From contig NZ_FTOQ01000002.1 in NCBI RefSeq assembly GCF_900156805.1, positions 558,001 through 622,000 of the forward strand: a DNA stretch of 64,000 bases, read 5' to 3'. Shown piece after piece: positions 1-9,070 of the stretch (positions within the stretch are counted from its first letter, which is position 1; every line of letters starts with the position of its first letter). Below the pieces are notes generated by a model. That model was not told where the DNA came from. It searched no databases and saw nothing but the letters and a program-made list of their open reading frames with translations. This DNA is from Roseivivax lentus (GTDB taxonomy: Bacteria > Pseudomonadota > Alphaproteobacteria > Rhodobacterales > Rhodobacteraceae). Both the position numbers and the translations under genes were made by a program.

Positions 1-925
1 ACTCGGCCATGGTCGGCTTGAAGGTCGCGGCATCCATCGGGTCGATCAGGCCTTCATCCGCGTCCTCGGCCTCGTAACGGTCATCGAGATAGACCGCCTG
101 CGCGCCGAATTCGGGCTCGTTCTCGATCCAGTAGAGAACGTCGTCGAGGTTGAAGCTCTGCGCCCAGACGCGGCTCGGGTCGATCCCGGCGGCCTTGTAT
201 TCGTCGATCAGCTTCTGGGCATAATCCGCCTGGCTGAACCCGTCGAAGGGCATGTCCACCGAGGCGCCTTTCAGCTCCGGGGTGAAGTCGGCCCCGAGGC
301 TGTCGAACAGCGCGATGGACTCCGCATGGGTCATCAGCGTCGCGTCGTCCTCGTAGAGCGTGGTCCGCCACGGGGCGACGCCGCCGATATAATCCTCGGG
401 GGTGGTGGCGGCAGCGTTGGCCGCATCCATGGTCGGCGCGAGCCTGCGGAATTCCGCAAGCGTGAGATCGGAGGTGCGGCATTCCGCCCGGGCGTCGCTA
501 TCCCCCTCGGCCGGGCTGAAGGGCTGGGTGCATTTCGCGCCAAGATCGGTCGCGACGATATTCGTCGTCGTGTGCAGGTCGTTCTGCGCGTGGCGGCAGA
601 CCAGCTCCTTGTCGGCGGTGAAGGTCACGTCGCATTCGAGGATGCCAGCCCCCTGCAGCGCCGCGGCCCGGTTCGATTCCACCGTGTGTTCGGGATACAT
701 CAGCGGCGCACCGCGATGGCCGATGGAAAACGCCGTCCGCGCGGGCGTCTGGCCCATGCAGGCCGCCAGCTCGTCCTTGAGCGGGCCGTCGGCCATCTTC
801 GAGATCAGGAAGGCCGGACGCTGACCGTAGCTGAGCCCGGTATCGGCGGCGTTTTCATGCCCGGCGGAAAAGGCCGGAGCGGCAAGCGCGGTCAGCGCGC
901 CGCCGAGAAGAAAAGATCGTGTCAT
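1..925 (-). CDS. Glycerophosphodiester phosphodiesterase, secreted, 3' end cut by window
   Basis: Probable periplasmic enzyme that hydrolyses glycerophosphodiesters to glycerol-3-phosphate and an alcohol. The reading frame opens at an ATG at 923-925 and runs off the left edge, so about 308 residues are visible. Residues 1-22 look like a cleavable signal peptide. The GDPD hallmark HRGAP begins at H70, followed by the metal-ligand pair E97-x-D99 in LECDV. Residues 23-65 before the barrel have no recognisable domain. The visible length fits the GlpQ family (about 330-380 aa). It appears to be transcribed alone; a strong hairpin separates it from the gene upstream. Family assignment is firm; the substrate is inferred. 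Confidence 0.85.
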   Translation of the reverse strand, partial: MTRSFLLGGALTALAAPAFSAGHENAADTGLSYGQRPAFLISKMADGPLKDELAACMGQTPARTAFSIGHRGAPLMYPEHTVESNRAAALQGAGILECDVTFTADKELVCRHAQNDLHTTTNIVATDLGAKCTQPFSPAEGDSDARAECRTSDLTLAEFRRLAPTMDAANAAATTPEDYIGGVAPWRTTLYEDDATLMTHAESIALFDSLGADFTPELKGASVDMPFDGFSQADYAQKLIDEYKAAGIDPSRVWAQSFNLDDVLYWIENEPEFGAQAVYLDDRYEAEDADEGLIDPMDAATFKPTMAE

Positions 926-1020
926 GGAAGACCCTCAATAGCGTGACAGATGTCTTCCGCTTGAACCGCTTCCGTAACGGGCAGGTGATGGTCTTGTGAC
1001 GGTTCCGTAACCGCCTTTGC

Positions 1021-1047
1021 GGCCCGCAGGAAGCCGTCCTGCGGGCC
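1021..1047 (-). terminator. Strong hairpin, probable terminator
   Basis: Perfect 11-bp inverted repeat (GGCCCGCAGGA, then a 5-nt loop, then TCCTGCGGGCC). It lies 15 nt past the stop of the MIP18 gene and about 95 nt before the GDPD start, both on the minus strand. There is no T-run, so it may need Rho or act only as a 3' stabiliser. Confidence 0.55.
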
Positions 1048-1061
1048 CGGTGCCGCCGCGC

Positions 1062-1424
1062 TTACATGAACCCCAGTTCGAGCCGCGCCTCGTCCGACAT
1101 CATGTCCATGCCCCAGGGCGGATCCCAGGTGATTTCCACGTCGACCTGCTTCACGCCCTCCACCGGCTCGACCGCATCGGCCAGCCAGCCCGGCATCTCG
1201 CCGGCCACCGGGCAGCCCGGCGCGGTCAGCGTCATGATGATCCTGACTTCGTTCTCGGGCGAGATGTCGATCGTGTAGACAAGGCCCAGATCGTAGATAT
1301 TCACAGGGATTTCCGGGTCGTAGACACCGCGACAGGCCTCGACGATCCGGTCGTAGAGCGGGTGGTCCGTGCTCGACGGCTGGATCAGCGGTGCGCCTTC
1401 GAGTTGCGGGCTCTGATCGTTCAT
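1062..1424 (-). CDS. MIP18/PaaD-like Fe-S assembly protein (DUF59)
   Basis: A 120-residue DUF59 protein of the family that helps insert or mature Fe-S clusters (SufT/MIP18/PaaD-like). Visible signatures are DPEIPVNIYDLGLVY at about 36-50 and TAPGCP with C71, the conserved reactive cysteine. The start is the ATG at 1422-1424, preceded by AAGGGACG at a good distance. A longer frame reaches 1598 but runs through the neighbouring promoter and has no family similarity there. No suf genes are adjacent, so this is a stand-alone copy. Family is sure; its client protein is unknown. Confidence 0.85.
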   Translation of the reverse strand: MNDQSPQLEGAPLIQPSSTDHPLYDRIVEACRGVYDPEIPVNIYDLGLVYTIDISPENEVRIIMTLTAPGCPVAGEMPGWLADAVEPVEGVKQVDVEITWDPPWGMDMMSDEARLELGFM

Positions 1425-1534
1425 GGAGCGTCCCTTCGCATCAATTCCGACAATTGATATAAGGAATAGCCCCGAGCGGGTAAAGGGCGCGTGCCGTTCT
1501 TGGCCGCACCGTGATGTCGCGCTACCTTGCGGGC

Positions 1535-2089
1535 ATGAACCGACGCAATGCCCTTTTCGGCGGAGCCGCCGCTGCCCTTCTTGCCGCCGCTCCGGCAACC
1601 GCAGGCCCCTTGATGCAGGACAGTTTTGACGACCGCCCCGAAACCCGCTGGCGCTTCTTCACCGATGGCGTGATGGGCGGCGTTTCCTCGGGGCAGGTAA
1701 CCTTCCTCTCCGAGGGCGGGCGCCGCATCGCGCGCCTGTCGGGCGAAGTGTCGACCGCCAATAACGGCGGCTTCATCCAGATGCGCCGGGCCCTGTCGGA
1801 CGTGCCGCCCGGGGCCGAGGGCGTGCGTCTCGTCGTGCGCGGCAACGGCGAACGCTACTTCGTGCACCTGCGCACCGAGGCGATGTACCTGCCTTGGCAG
1901 CATTACCGCGCGGGCTTCGTCGCGGGGCCGGACTGGGGCGAGGTGCGCCTCCCGTTCGCGAGTTTCTCCGCGCAGGGCCGCCCGCTTTCGGCCACCCCCG
2001 CGCCCGAGACGCTGACCGCGCTCGGCATCGTGGCCTACGGCGCCGATTACACCGCCGCACTCGATATCCGCGAGGTGGCGCTTTACTGA
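1535..2089 (+). CDS. CIA30-family protein with Tat-type signal
   Basis: A 184-residue protein of the NADH:ubiquinone oxidoreductase intermediate-associated protein 30 (CIA30) family. The conserved opening is W-RFFTDGVMGGVS, followed by an FIQMR segment and a galactose-binding-like beta fold to the end. I chose the ATG at 1535 because it places a twin-arginine motif (NRRNALFGG) at the extreme N-terminus, followed by an Ala-rich core. GTG 1511 and ATG 1514 are alternatives with no better ribosome-binding site. Export by Tat is therefore likely, which fits poorly with a classical complex I chaperone role. Its function in bacteria is not established. Confidence 0.75.
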   Translation: MNRRNALFGGAAAALLAAAPATAGPLMQDSFDDRPETRWRFFTDGVMGGVSSGQVTFLSEGGRRIARLSGEVSTANNGGFIQMRRALSDVPPGAEGVRLVVRGNGERYFVHLRTEAMYLPWQHYRAGFVAGPDWGEVRLPFASFSAQGRPLSATPAPETLTALGIVAYGADYTAALDIREVALY

Positions 2090-2148
2090 GACGAAATGAC
2101 CCTGCCGCGCGGCTGGACGCGCCGGGGCAGGGCCATATCTCGTGCGCC

Positions 2149-2994
2149 ATGACAGACACGTCCCGCCCCCCCGAGCACCTCCCTGAGCACCGCACGGAAC
2201 ATCCCATCGCCAGGCTCATCAAGCTGGTCCTGGGCAATTTCGACGCGCCTGCCGGGGCGGGCCGGATCGCCTTCGCCCTTGTCTACGGGCTCGTGTGTCA
2301 CCTGATCTTCGCGGTCGCGGTGATCTGGATGTTCTGGACGCTCTACAATGGCATGACGACCGGGCTCGGCACGCTGCCCTGGCCCTGGGCGGGGCTCGCG
2401 AACCTGCTGCTTCTGGCGCAATTCCCGGTCCTGCATTCGCTCCTGCTGAACGGGCCGGGCGCGAAGCTGCCCGCGCGGCTTTTCCCCGAACCCTACGGAT
2501 CGGTGCTGGCCTCGACCTCCTACACGATCTTCGCCTCGCTGCAGCTTCTGGCGCTCTTCGCGCTCTGGACGCCCTCGGGCATCGTCTGGTGGCAGGCGGA
2601 GGGCTGGGCGCTCTGGGCGATGACCGCGCTCAACCTCGCGGCCTGGGGCTTCCTGATGAAATCCAATCTCGATGCCGGGGCGGAGCTGCAATCGGGCGCG
2701 CTGGGCTGGATGTCGCTCCTGCAGAAGATCCGGCCGCGCTATCCCGACATGCCGACCCACGGCATCTTCCGCCATATCCGCCAGCCCATCTATCTGGGCT
2801 TCGCGCTGACGCTCTGGACGGTGCCCACATGGACGCCCGATCAACTGGCGCTGGCGCTGGGCCTGACCGCCTATTGCGTCCTCGCCCCCCGCAAGCTCAA
2901 GGAAAAGCGCTACGCAAAGCGCCACGGCGCCCGCTTCACCGAATGGCGCGACCGAACGGGCTACATGTTCCCGAAAAGAGGCGACGATGGCTGA
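2149..2994 (+). CDS. Integral-membrane methyltransferase, ICMT/PEMT-like
   Basis: A 281-residue protein with about five to six hydrophobic segments. The C-terminal part HGIFRHIRQPIYLGF followed by KLKEKRYAKRHGARFTEW matches the isoprenylcysteine carboxyl methyltransferase/phospholipid methyltransferase superfamily, where this region binds S-adenosylmethionine. The substrate cannot be told from sequence. The stop overlaps the start of the next gene by 8 nt, so it is translationally coupled to the UbiG-like methyltransferase and to the membrane protein after it. The three probably form one operon. An NnrU-like label is a possible alternative. Confidence 0.7.
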   Translation: MTDTSRPPEHLPEHRTEHPIARLIKLVLGNFDAPAGAGRIAFALVYGLVCHLIFAVAVIWMFWTLYNGMTTGLGTLPWPWAGLANLLLLAQFPVLHSLLLNGPGAKLPARLFPEPYGSVLASTSYTIFASLQLLALFALWTPSGIVWWQAEGWALWAMTALNLAAWGFLMKSNLDAGAELQSGALGWMSLLQKIRPRYPDMPTHGIFRHIRQPIYLGFALTLWTVPTWTPDQLALALGLTAYCVLAPRKLKEKRYAKRHGARFTEWRDRTGYMFPKRGDDG

Positions 2995-3697
2995 GACGCA
3001 CCGCAACAACCTGAGGATCTACGACGATGTCGCCGACAAGTGGTGGTCGGACGAGATCCGCTGGGTCCGCACCCTGAAAAACCTCGTGCCCGGGCGCCTG
3101 CGCTATTTCGACCGCCACGTGGACTGGACCGGCAAGACAGTCCTCGATCTGGGCTGCGCGGGCGGCTTCATGGCCGAGGCGCTGGCCCGGCGCGGCGCCG
3201 AGGTGACGGGCATCGACCCCGCCCGCGACGCCATCGCCGCTGCGATCCGACACGCCGAGGCCGAGGGGCTGTCCATCCGCTACGACACCGGCGTGGGCGA
3301 GGCGCTGCCCTATGACGACGCAAGCTTCGACGCGGTGGTCTGTGTCGACGTGCTGGAACACGTGGCCGACCTGCAGAAGACGCTGGAGGAGGTGACCCGC
3401 GTGCTCCGGCCCGGCGGGCACTTCCTTTACGACACGATCAACCGCAACCCGATCGCGCGGCTGATGGCGATCATCATGGCCGAGGACGTGGTGCGCATCC
3501 TGCCCAAGGGCACCCATGATCCGGAGATGTTCATCACCCCCGCCGAACTGCGGGCGGGCATGAAGGCGGCGGGCCTCGACGACGTCGACATGACCGGGCT
3601 CGGACCGCGCGGCATCACCCGGCGCGGCGATCTGACCTTCGGGCCGCTGCCCCTGAAAACCGTGCAATACATGGGCATCGCGGAGAAGCCGGCATGA
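2987..3697 (+). CDS. UbiG-family SAM-dependent O-methyltransferase
   Basis: A 236-residue class I methyltransferase. Motif I is LDLGCAGGFM near residue 48; the segment around INRNPIARLMAIIMAEDVVRI and PKGTHDPEMFITPAEL is characteristic of UbiG, which methylates hydroxyls of the ubiquinone ring. It overlaps the upstream membrane methyltransferase by 8 nt and the downstream gene by an ATGA. It could be the genuine ubiquinone O-methyltransferase or a paralogue; no other ubi gene is adjacent, so I leave the symbol empty. Confidence 0.8.
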   Translation: MAETHRNNLRIYDDVADKWWSDEIRWVRTLKNLVPGRLRYFDRHVDWTGKTVLDLGCAGGFMAEALARRGAEVTGIDPARDAIAAAIRHAEAEGLSIRYDTGVGEALPYDDASFDAVVCVDVLEHVADLQKTLEEVTRVLRPGGHFLYDTINRNPIARLMAIIMAEDVVRILPKGTHDPEMFITPAELRAGMKAAGLDDVDMTGLGPRGITRRGDLTFGPLPLKTVQYMGIAEKPA

Positions 3698-4083
3698 CGA
3701 CCCTCGCACTTCTCGTCACCGCGCTCCTGTTCGGCGGATCGGTGCTCTATTCCTTCGGTTTCGCGGTCTTCCTGCTGAAACACACCGAAGAGAGAGAGGC
3801 CCGCCGCCTTCTGCGCGCCGCTTTCCCGCATTTCTACACGCTGGTGATCGGTGTCGCGGCCCTCGCCGCCGCGCTCGCTCTGCCCTTCGACATGCTGTCC
3901 GCGGGCATCCTCGCGGCCATCTCGCTCAGCACGATCCCCGCGCGGCAGATGCTCATGCCCGCGATCAACGCCGCCACGGATGCCGGTGACAAGCGCCGCT
4001 TCGGGCGCCTGCACGGGCTCTCGGTGGGCTTGGGGCTCGCGCAGATCGCCGCCATGGCCTACGTGCTGACGCGCTTCGTCTGA
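3694..4083 (+). CDS. Small DUF4149/TMEM205-like membrane protein
   Basis: A 129-residue protein with four predicted membrane helices (about 5-28, 47-66, 68-86, 110-127). A PHFYTL segment and a basic/acidic loop around KHTEEREARR resemble the DUF4149 (TMEM205-like) family. It starts on an ATGA overlap with the UbiG-like gene, so it is the last gene of that operon. No catalytic motif is visible and function is unknown. Confidence 0.65.
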   Translation: MTTLALLVTALLFGGSVLYSFGFAVFLLKHTEEREARRLLRAAFPHFYTLVIGVAALAAALALPFDMLSAGILAAISLSTIPARQMLMPAINAATDAGDKRRFGRLHGLSVGLGLAQIAAMAYVLTRFV

Positions 4084-4206
4084 CCGGCGCTTCGCCGCCG
4101 GGCGCCGCGCCCGGGCTCGAGGAAAACCGCGTCTTCCATGATCTGCCGCAATCACCGCGCGCTGCGGACAGCGTACCCTGATCCCGTTTTGATTCAGGAG
4201 GCCGCC

Positions 4207-5337
4207 ATGCCGCGCATTTTCACATGCCTTTTCACCATATTCCTCGCGCTGCCCGCGCTGCCAGCGCTGGCGCAAGACACCGAGGCCCTGCTCGATTTCG
4301 GCGGCGACGTGTTCCGCGCGGGACGGGATGTCGTTTACGACGGCTCGGACGCGGACGATCTCTTCATGGCCGGGGAAACCGTCGCCGCGCGCGGCGCGAT
4401 TGCCGGATCGGCCTATCTCGCGGGCCGCGAGGTGCGCGTCGCGGGCGATGTCGGCGGCGATGTCTTTGCGGCCGGCGACAGCGTGACCCTCGAGGGCACG
4501 GTGACCGGCGATGCGACGCTGGCCGGGCGGGCGGTGAGCGTGCGCGCGCTCGGCGGCGATCTGCGCGTCATGGGCTCCGAGGTGACGCTTCTGGGCGATA
4601 TCGCCGGCTACGCGATGATCGCGGGCGAGGATATCCGCATCGAGGGCGTCGTCGCGGGCGATGTCCGCCTGACCGGAGAACGGGTGGAATGGGGGCCCGA
4701 CGCACGCATTGACGGCCAGCTCGTGCTCTACGAGGAGCGCCCGGGCAGCATCGCGGTGCCCGAAGGCATCCCGGTGGAGCGGATCGAGCGGCGCGACATC
4801 GCGGAATGGGAAGGCATCGAGGCGCCGAGCTGGGGCGAGGTGATCCTGTCCTTCCTGATGGGGGTTCTGGTCATCACGGCGATCGCGGCACTCATCGCAG
4901 CGCTGGTGCCGAAGCGCCTGGCCGAGATGCGCCGCCAGGTGCTGGCACGGCCCTTCTTCACGCTCTGGTCCGGCTTCCTCGTGCAATCGGCGCTGATCGG
5001 GTCGGGCATCATCCTCGCGATGACCCTGATCGGTCTGCTGCTGCTGCCCGCGATCGTGGCCGTGGCCCTTGCCGCGGGATTTGCGGGCTACGTGGTCGCC
5101 GCCTATTCCTTCGGCGTGGGCCTTCTGCTGGCCTTCGGGCGCGACGAGCCCGGCAGCATCGGCGCGCGGGCGCTGGCGGGGGCGGTGGGCGCGCTCGCGG
5201 CGGGGCTTCTGGGCCTCATTCCTTTCTTCGGCTGGATCTTCGTCCTCGCGCTGGTGCTGACCGGGATCGGGGCGATCACCAACCGGATCTTCCGTCCGGC
5301 CTTCTTTTCCAAGGACAGCTCTATCCCGGTGGGGTGA
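4207..5337 (+). CDS. Secreted bactofilin-like beta-repeat protein with C-terminal membrane domain
   Basis: A 376-residue protein. Residues 1-22 form a signal peptide ending near AQD. Residues about 30-175 are a run of short Gly/Val-rich repeats of the type AGDVGGDVFAAGD, which resemble the right-handed beta-helix of bactofilins (polymer-forming cytoskeletal proteins). Residues about 205-370 hold four to five membrane helices. Unlike cytoplasmic bactofilins, the repeat domain should face the periplasm, with the protein anchored at its C-terminus. The ATG at 4207 is preceded by a perfect AGGAGG about 5 nt away; an in-frame ATG at 4138 has no such site. Function is not known. Confidence 0.75.
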   Translation: MPRIFTCLFTIFLALPALPALAQDTEALLDFGGDVFRAGRDVVYDGSDADDLFMAGETVAARGAIAGSAYLAGREVRVAGDVGGDVFAAGDSVTLEGTVTGDATLAGRAVSVRALGGDLRVMGSEVTLLGDIAGYAMIAGEDIRIEGVVAGDVRLTGERVEWGPDARIDGQLVLYEERPGSIAVPEGIPVERIERRDIAEWEGIEAPSWGEVILSFLMGVLVITAIAALIAALVPKRLAEMRRQVLARPFFTLWSGFLVQSALIGSGIILAMTLIGLLLLPAIVAVALAAGFAGYVVAAYSFGVGLLLAFGRDEPGSIGARALAGAVGALAAGLLGLIPFFGWIFVLALVLTGIGAITNRIFRPAFFSKDSSIPVG

Positions 5338-5376
5338 CTCCACCGGGCTCTTGCGCAAAGCATTGTAAAGATTGGT

Positions 5377-5402
5377 AAAACCTTTCGCATGCGAAAGGTT
5401 TT
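5377..5402. terminator. Bidirectional intrinsic terminator
   Basis: Perfect palindrome with 11-bp arms around a CATG loop, beginning AAAACCTTTCG and ending CGAAAGGTTTT. It lies between two convergent genes, 40 nt after the bactofilin-like stop and 62 nt after the rimK-like stop. The A4/T4 flanks allow it to work both ways. Confidence 0.8.
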
Positions 5403-5464
5403 CCGCGCGCCGGGACGGTGTGGGTCATGCCCTAAGCAACCCCGGCCCGCGGCGCTTGCGCCCG

Positions 5465-6874
5465 TCAGCCCAGAAGCTTGCGCTTGCGCACCGGGGTGGG
5501 GCGGACCCGCTCCTCGATATGATCGTAAAGCCGTCCCGCGATGTTCTTGCTGGTCGCCGCCTCGATCCCCTCGAGCCCGGGGGAGGAATTGACCTCCAGC
5601 ACCTTCGGTCCCGCCTCGGAACGCAGAAGATCGACGCCCGCGAGGTTCAGCCTAAAGGCCTTGGCCGCGCGCAGCGCCGTCTCGCGTTCCTCCTTCGAGA
5701 TGCGCACCACCGTGGCCGACCCGCCGCGATGCAGGTTCGAGCGGAAGTCGCCCTCGGCCCCGGTGCGCTTCATCGAGGCCACGACCTTGCCGCCCACCAC
5801 GAGGCAGCGGATGTCCTCTCCCGCGGCTTCCTTGACGAAATCCTGCACGAGGAAATTGGCGCGCAACCCCCGGAAGGCGTCGATCACCGAGGAGGCGGCC
5901 TTCTTGGTCTCGGCCAGCACCACGCCCTTGCCTTGCGTCGATTCGAGCAGTTTCACGATCAGCGGCGCCGTCCCCACGAGCCGCATCAGGCTGTCGGTGT
6001 CCTTGGGGCTTGCCGCGAAGGCGGTGTTGGGCATGCCGATCTTGTGGCGCGCCATAAGCTGGTGCGCATAGAGCTTGTCGCGCGAGGCGGTGATGCCTTC
6101 GGAGCCGTTCACGCAGAAGGTGCCGATGGTCTCGAACTGGCGGATGACGGCGGTGCCATAGGCGGTGACCGAGGCGCCGATGCGCGGGATCACCGCGTCG
6201 TAGCGCGGCAGGCGCTTGCCGTCGTAATGCACTTCCGGGGCCATGGCGTTGATCGCCATGTAGCACCGCGTGGTGTCGATCACCTCGACCGTGTGGCCGC
6301 GCGCCTCGCCTTCCTCGACCAGCCGGCGGGTGGAGTAATTGTTCTCGCGGCTCAGGACCGCGATCCGCAGCGCGCGTTTCGGCGCGGCGGAGCGGACCTT
6401 GGTGGAGGCATAGATGTCGTAGCTGAGCTCGGGCTGCAGGAAGCGGTCGGTCGCGACGATGGCGATGTGATCCTTCAGCGCCTCGCGGCCGAGGAGCATC
6501 CGGCTCGCCATGCCGGACCGGTTGGTGAGCGTCATCTCGATGGGCCAGGCCTCGCCGCCCACGTTGATCGTGGTGCCGATCACGTAGCGGCTTTCGCCCT
6601 CGCCGTTGGAGGAGGTGACGACGCGGCGGTCGACGATCTCGGCCGAGCAGGGAATGACGAGGTCCTGCCGTTCGGGCACCGGGTGCACGGTGAAGCGCAC
6701 CTTGGGTTTCCCGGCCGGGCCGAAGGTCTCGATATCCGAGGCGTGCAGCGCGGAGGTCCGCGCGCCGGTATCGACCTTGGCGCGCAGCGCGGGCAGGCCG
6801 AGATCGGGCAGCGAGACCCATTCCTCCCATCCGAAACGGATGAGGTCGGTGGCGGGATCGGTCTCTTCGGTCAT
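5465..6874 (-). CDS. RimK-type ATP-grasp ligase fused to RimB-like retropepsin domain
   Basis: A 469-residue two-domain protein. Residues about 15-145 form an ATP-dependent-zinc-protease/RimB-like retropepsin domain with the active-site triad region [14 protein letters not shown] (D35-T36-G37). From about residue 168 it is a RimK-type ATP-grasp glutamate ligase; visible elements include STRRLVEEG, the nucleotide-binding [12 protein letters not shown] and the metal-binding end [13 protein letters not shown]. RimK adds glutamates to the C-terminus of ribosomal protein S6; in Pseudomonas, RimB is a separate protease acting in the same system. The ATG at 6874 has GGAG 9 nt upstream; a TTG two codons earlier is less likely. 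Confidence 0.85.
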   Translation of the reverse strand: MTEETDPATDLIRFGWEEWVSLPDLGLPALRAKVDTGARTSALHASDIETFGPAGKPKVRFTVHPVPERQDLVIPCSAEIVDRRVVTSSNGEGESRYVIGTTINVGGEAWPIEMTLTNRSGMASRMLLGREALKDHIAIVATDRFLQPELSYDIYASTKVRSAAPKRALRIAVLSRENNYSTRRLVEEGEARGHTVEVIDTTRCYMAINAMAPEVHYDGKRLPRYDAVIPRIGASVTAYGTAVIRQFETIGTFCVNGSEGITASRDKLYAHQLMARHKIGMPNTAFAASPKDTDSLMRLVGTAPLIVKLLESTQGKGVVLAETKKAASSVIDAFRGLRANFLVQDFVKEAAGEDIRCLVVGGKVVASMKRTGAEGDFRSNLHRGGSATVVRISKEERETALRAAKAFRLNLAGVDLLRSEAGPKVLEVNSSPGLEGIEAATSKNIAGRLYDHIEERVRPTPVRKRKLLG

Positions 6875-6964
6875 GGGCAACGGCTCCTGTCGGATTTGCG
6901 CGGAGACCTAACAGCCGGTGTCGGCGGCGGCCAGTGGCCATGGGCTCCGGCCGGGCACTTGATG

Positions 6965-7043
6965 TCGGATCGGCGCGGGGCAGACCCGCGCCGATCCGCT
7001 GGAGGCGCTGCCTCCAGACCTCCGGAGGTATTTTCGGTCCGAT
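6965..7043 (-). repeat. Dispersed palindromic element, copy 1
   Basis: Read on the minus strand it has the order: core CGGACCGAAAATACCTCCGG, then hairpin TGGAGGC-AGC-GCCTCCA, then a long hairpin GGATCGGCGCGGG/CCCGCGCCGATCC. The same order recurs at 7132, 53155 and 63671, and a shortened form at 20016. Confidence 0.85.
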
Positions 7044-7131
7044 AGTGAGGGGGCGACAGGGGCGCGCGGGCGGAATCGGGGCGCGGCGCGGGGATGGGGC
7101 GTTGCGGTGGGTTCCGGCCGGGCACGTGATG

Positions 7132-7210
7132 TCGGATCGGCGCGGGGCGGGCCCGCGCCGATCCGCTGGAGGCGCTGCCTCCAGACCTCCGGAGGTATTT
7201 TCGGTCCGAT
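7132..7210 (-). repeat. Dispersed palindromic element, copy 2
   Basis: Second copy within the tandem duplication, nearly identical to copy 1. The loop of the long hairpin differs and the outer end reads CACGATCGG, as in the copies at 53155 and 63671. Confidence 0.85.
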
Positions 7211-7391
7211 CGTGAGGGGGCGACCGGCGTGCGCGGGCGGGATCGGGGCACTGCGCGGGGATGGGGCGTTGCGGTGGGCTCCGGTCGGGCGGGGCGGGCG
7301 CGTCGGCGCCGCGGGGTGGCCCGACAGGTCCGGGGGGAGGCGGGCCGGCCGGGCTTGCGGGGGAGGTCCGTTCCGGGGCATGGAACGCGCC

Positions 7392-8519
7392 ATGACACCT
7401 TTCTCCTTCACCCTCGAGGCCCGGTCGGGCGGCGCACGGCTGGGCCGGATCGACACCGCGCGCGGCGCCATCCGGACCCCCGCCTTCATGCCCGTGGGCA
7501 CCGCCGCGACCGTGAAGGCGATGCTGCCCGAAAGCGTCGCGGCCACCGGCGCCGACATCCTGCTCGGCAACACCTACCACCTGATGCTGCGCCCGACGGC
7601 GGAACGCATCGACCGGCTGGGCGGGCTTCACCGGTTCATGAACTGGTCGAAGCCCATCCTGACCGATTCGGGCGGCTTCCAGGTGATGAGCCTCGCGGGG
7701 CTCAGGAAGCTCACCGAGAAGGGCGTCACCTTCAAGAGCCATATCGACGGCTCCAAGCACGAGTTGACGCCCGAACGCTCGATGGAGATCCAGCGGCTGC
7801 TGGGCTCCGACATCGTGATGGCCTTCGACGAATGCCCCGCATTGCCCGCGTCGCGCGACCGGATCGCCGAGAGCATGCAGCTTTCGATGCGCTGGGCCGC
7901 GCGGTCGCGCGACGCCTTCGGCGACCGGCCCGGTCACGCCCTGTTCGGCATCATGCAGGGCGGGCTCGAGAAGGACCTGCGCGAGGAAAGCGCCCGCGCC
8001 CTCACGGAGATCGGCTTCGAAGGTTATGCCATCGGCGGGCTCGCGGTGGGCGAGGGGCAGGAGGCGATGTTCGATTGCCTCGATTACGCGCCCGGCTTTC
8101 TGCCCGAGGACCGTCCGCGCTACCTGATGGGGGTGGGCAAGCCCGACGATATCGTCGGCGCCGTCAAACGCGGTGTCGACATGATGGATTGCGTGCTGCC
8201 CTCCCGCTCGGGCCGCACCGGGCAGGCCTGGACCCGGCGGGGCCAAGTCAACATCAAGAATGCCCGGCACATGGACGACTCCCGGCCCCTCGACGAGGCG
8301 TGCAGCTGCCCGGCCTGCCGCCATTACAGTCGCGCCTACCTGCATCATGTGTACCGCGCGGGCGAGATGATCTCGGGCATGCTGCTGACCTGGCACAACC
8401 TGCATTACTACCAAGAGCTGATGCAGGCCATGCGCGACGCCATCGCCGCCGATGCCTTCGACGCCTTCGAATCGGCCTTTCACGCGCAGCGCGCCGAAGG
8501 GGATATCCCGCCGCTCTGA
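7392..8519 (+). CDS. tgt: tRNA-guanine transglycosylase
   Basis: A 375-residue bacterial Tgt, which swaps guanine 34 for the queuosine precursor preQ1 in GUN-anticodon tRNAs (Asp, Asn, His, Tyr). Visible residues are D92 of DSGGFQ (general base), D266 of RGVDMMDC (nucleophile) and the zinc site CSCPAC...H near the C-terminus. The window also encodes two tRNA-Asp(GTC) substrates. I prefer the ATG at 7392 (MTPFSF) because it matches the family N-terminus; ATG 7380 would add four residues. The upstream region is the tandem repeat, so its promoter probably lies within or just after the repeat. Confidence 0.95.
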   Translation: MTPFSFTLEARSGGARLGRIDTARGAIRTPAFMPVGTAATVKAMLPESVAATGADILLGNTYHLMLRPTAERIDRLGGLHRFMNWSKPILTDSGGFQVMSLAGLRKLTEKGVTFKSHIDGSKHELTPERSMEIQRLLGSDIVMAFDECPALPASRDRIAESMQLSMRWAARSRDAFGDRPGHALFGIMQGGLEKDLREESARALTEIGFEGYAIGGLAVGEGQEAMFDCLDYAPGFLPEDRPRYLMGVGKPDDIVGAVKRGVDMMDCVLPSRSGRTGQAWTRRGQVNIKNARHMDDSRPLDEACSCPACRHYSRAYLHHVYRAGEMISGMLLTWHNLHYYQELMQAMRDAIAADAFDAFESAFHAQRAEGDIPPL

Positions 8520-8749
8520 CCGGGCTGCGACCGCGCCCTGACGCGCCGCCCAGACGGCATGTCCCGCGCTTTGCAGGACCTGCGCGCTTGCGCTTCATTC
8601 CGCCGAGGTGGCGCGACAGAAACGGCGATATCCCGCCGGTTCTGCCCCGAACGGCTCGGTTATCTGATAACAATCAATCGAAATCGCCTTTCATGCGTTA
8701 GGCGATATACCGGATGAGAAAATTCTAACGGACAAAAGGAAGGTCCATC
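8520..8749 (+). other. Intergenic region upstream of lipoprotein gene
   Basis: A 230-nt non-coding stretch. The last 80 nt are clearly A/T-richer than the surroundings (TTATCTGATAACAATCAATC and following), as expected for a promoter, but I cannot place -35/-10 boxes with confidence. GATATCCCGCCG of the tgt 3' end recurs near 8627. Confidence 0.4.
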
Positions 8750-9043
8750 ATGAAGAGATCATCGATTGCCGCATTGGCGCTTGGCGCCGCGTTCCTCGCG
8801 GGGTGCGCGAACATGTCCTCGGATCAGCGTTACGCCACGGGCGCGCTGGTGGGGGGCGCTGCAGGCCTTGCCGCGGCGGATGCCAACAAGGAGAACAACA
8901 CCGGCCGCGCCGTGGCCACGCTCGTTGGCGCCGCTGCGGGCGGGGCGATTGCCGCCAATTCCGGCCCACCGGCCCAGAACACGTCGACGGTGCGCTGCGT
9001 CTATCCCAACGGCCAGCCCGCACCGTGCCCGCCGGGCTACTGA
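8750..9043 (+). CDS. Small lipoprotein with glycine-zipper segment
   Basis: A 97-residue protein. Residues 1-19 are a type II signal with lipobox LAGC, so the mature protein should be acylated at C19 and membrane-anchored. Residues about 30-70 are Gly/Ala-rich with repeated GGAAG patterns like glycine-zipper 2TM (OsmB/SlyB-type) lipoproteins. The C-terminus CVYPNGQPAPCPPGY has two Cys that could form a disulfide. It has an AAGGAAGGT ribosome site and its own terminator, so it is a monocistronic unit. No specific function can be given. Confidence 0.75.
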   Translation: MKRSSIAALALGAAFLAGCANMSSDQRYATGALVGGAAGLAAADANKENNTGRAVATLVGAAAGGAIAANSGPPAQNTSTVRCVYPNGQPAPCPPGY

Positions 9044-9070
9044 GCGCGGCATAACGATCAAGCCGCAGAA

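Larger units (their letters stand above)
6942..7290. repeat. 167-bp tandem repeat, about 2.1 copies
   Basis: The block starting at 6942 recurs at 7109 and again, for about 15 nt, at 7276. Landmarks (TCGGATCGG at 6965/7132, CCGGAGGTA at 7022/7189) are all exactly 167 nt apart, so there is no indel between copies and only scattered substitutions. It fills most of the 517-bp space between the divergent rimK-like gene and tgt. Each copy carries one dispersed palindromic element. Confidence 0.9.

Noticed and set aside
6942-7290. CRISPR-like array
   Set aside because: The period is 167 bp with the whole unit repeated; there are no short repeats with unique spacers and no cas genes.
5652-8483. Open frame of 943 codons on the minus strand spanning the tandem repeat
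   Set aside because: Overlaps both the rimK-like gene and tgt in wrong frames; its apparent internal repeats come from the 167-bp DNA repeat.
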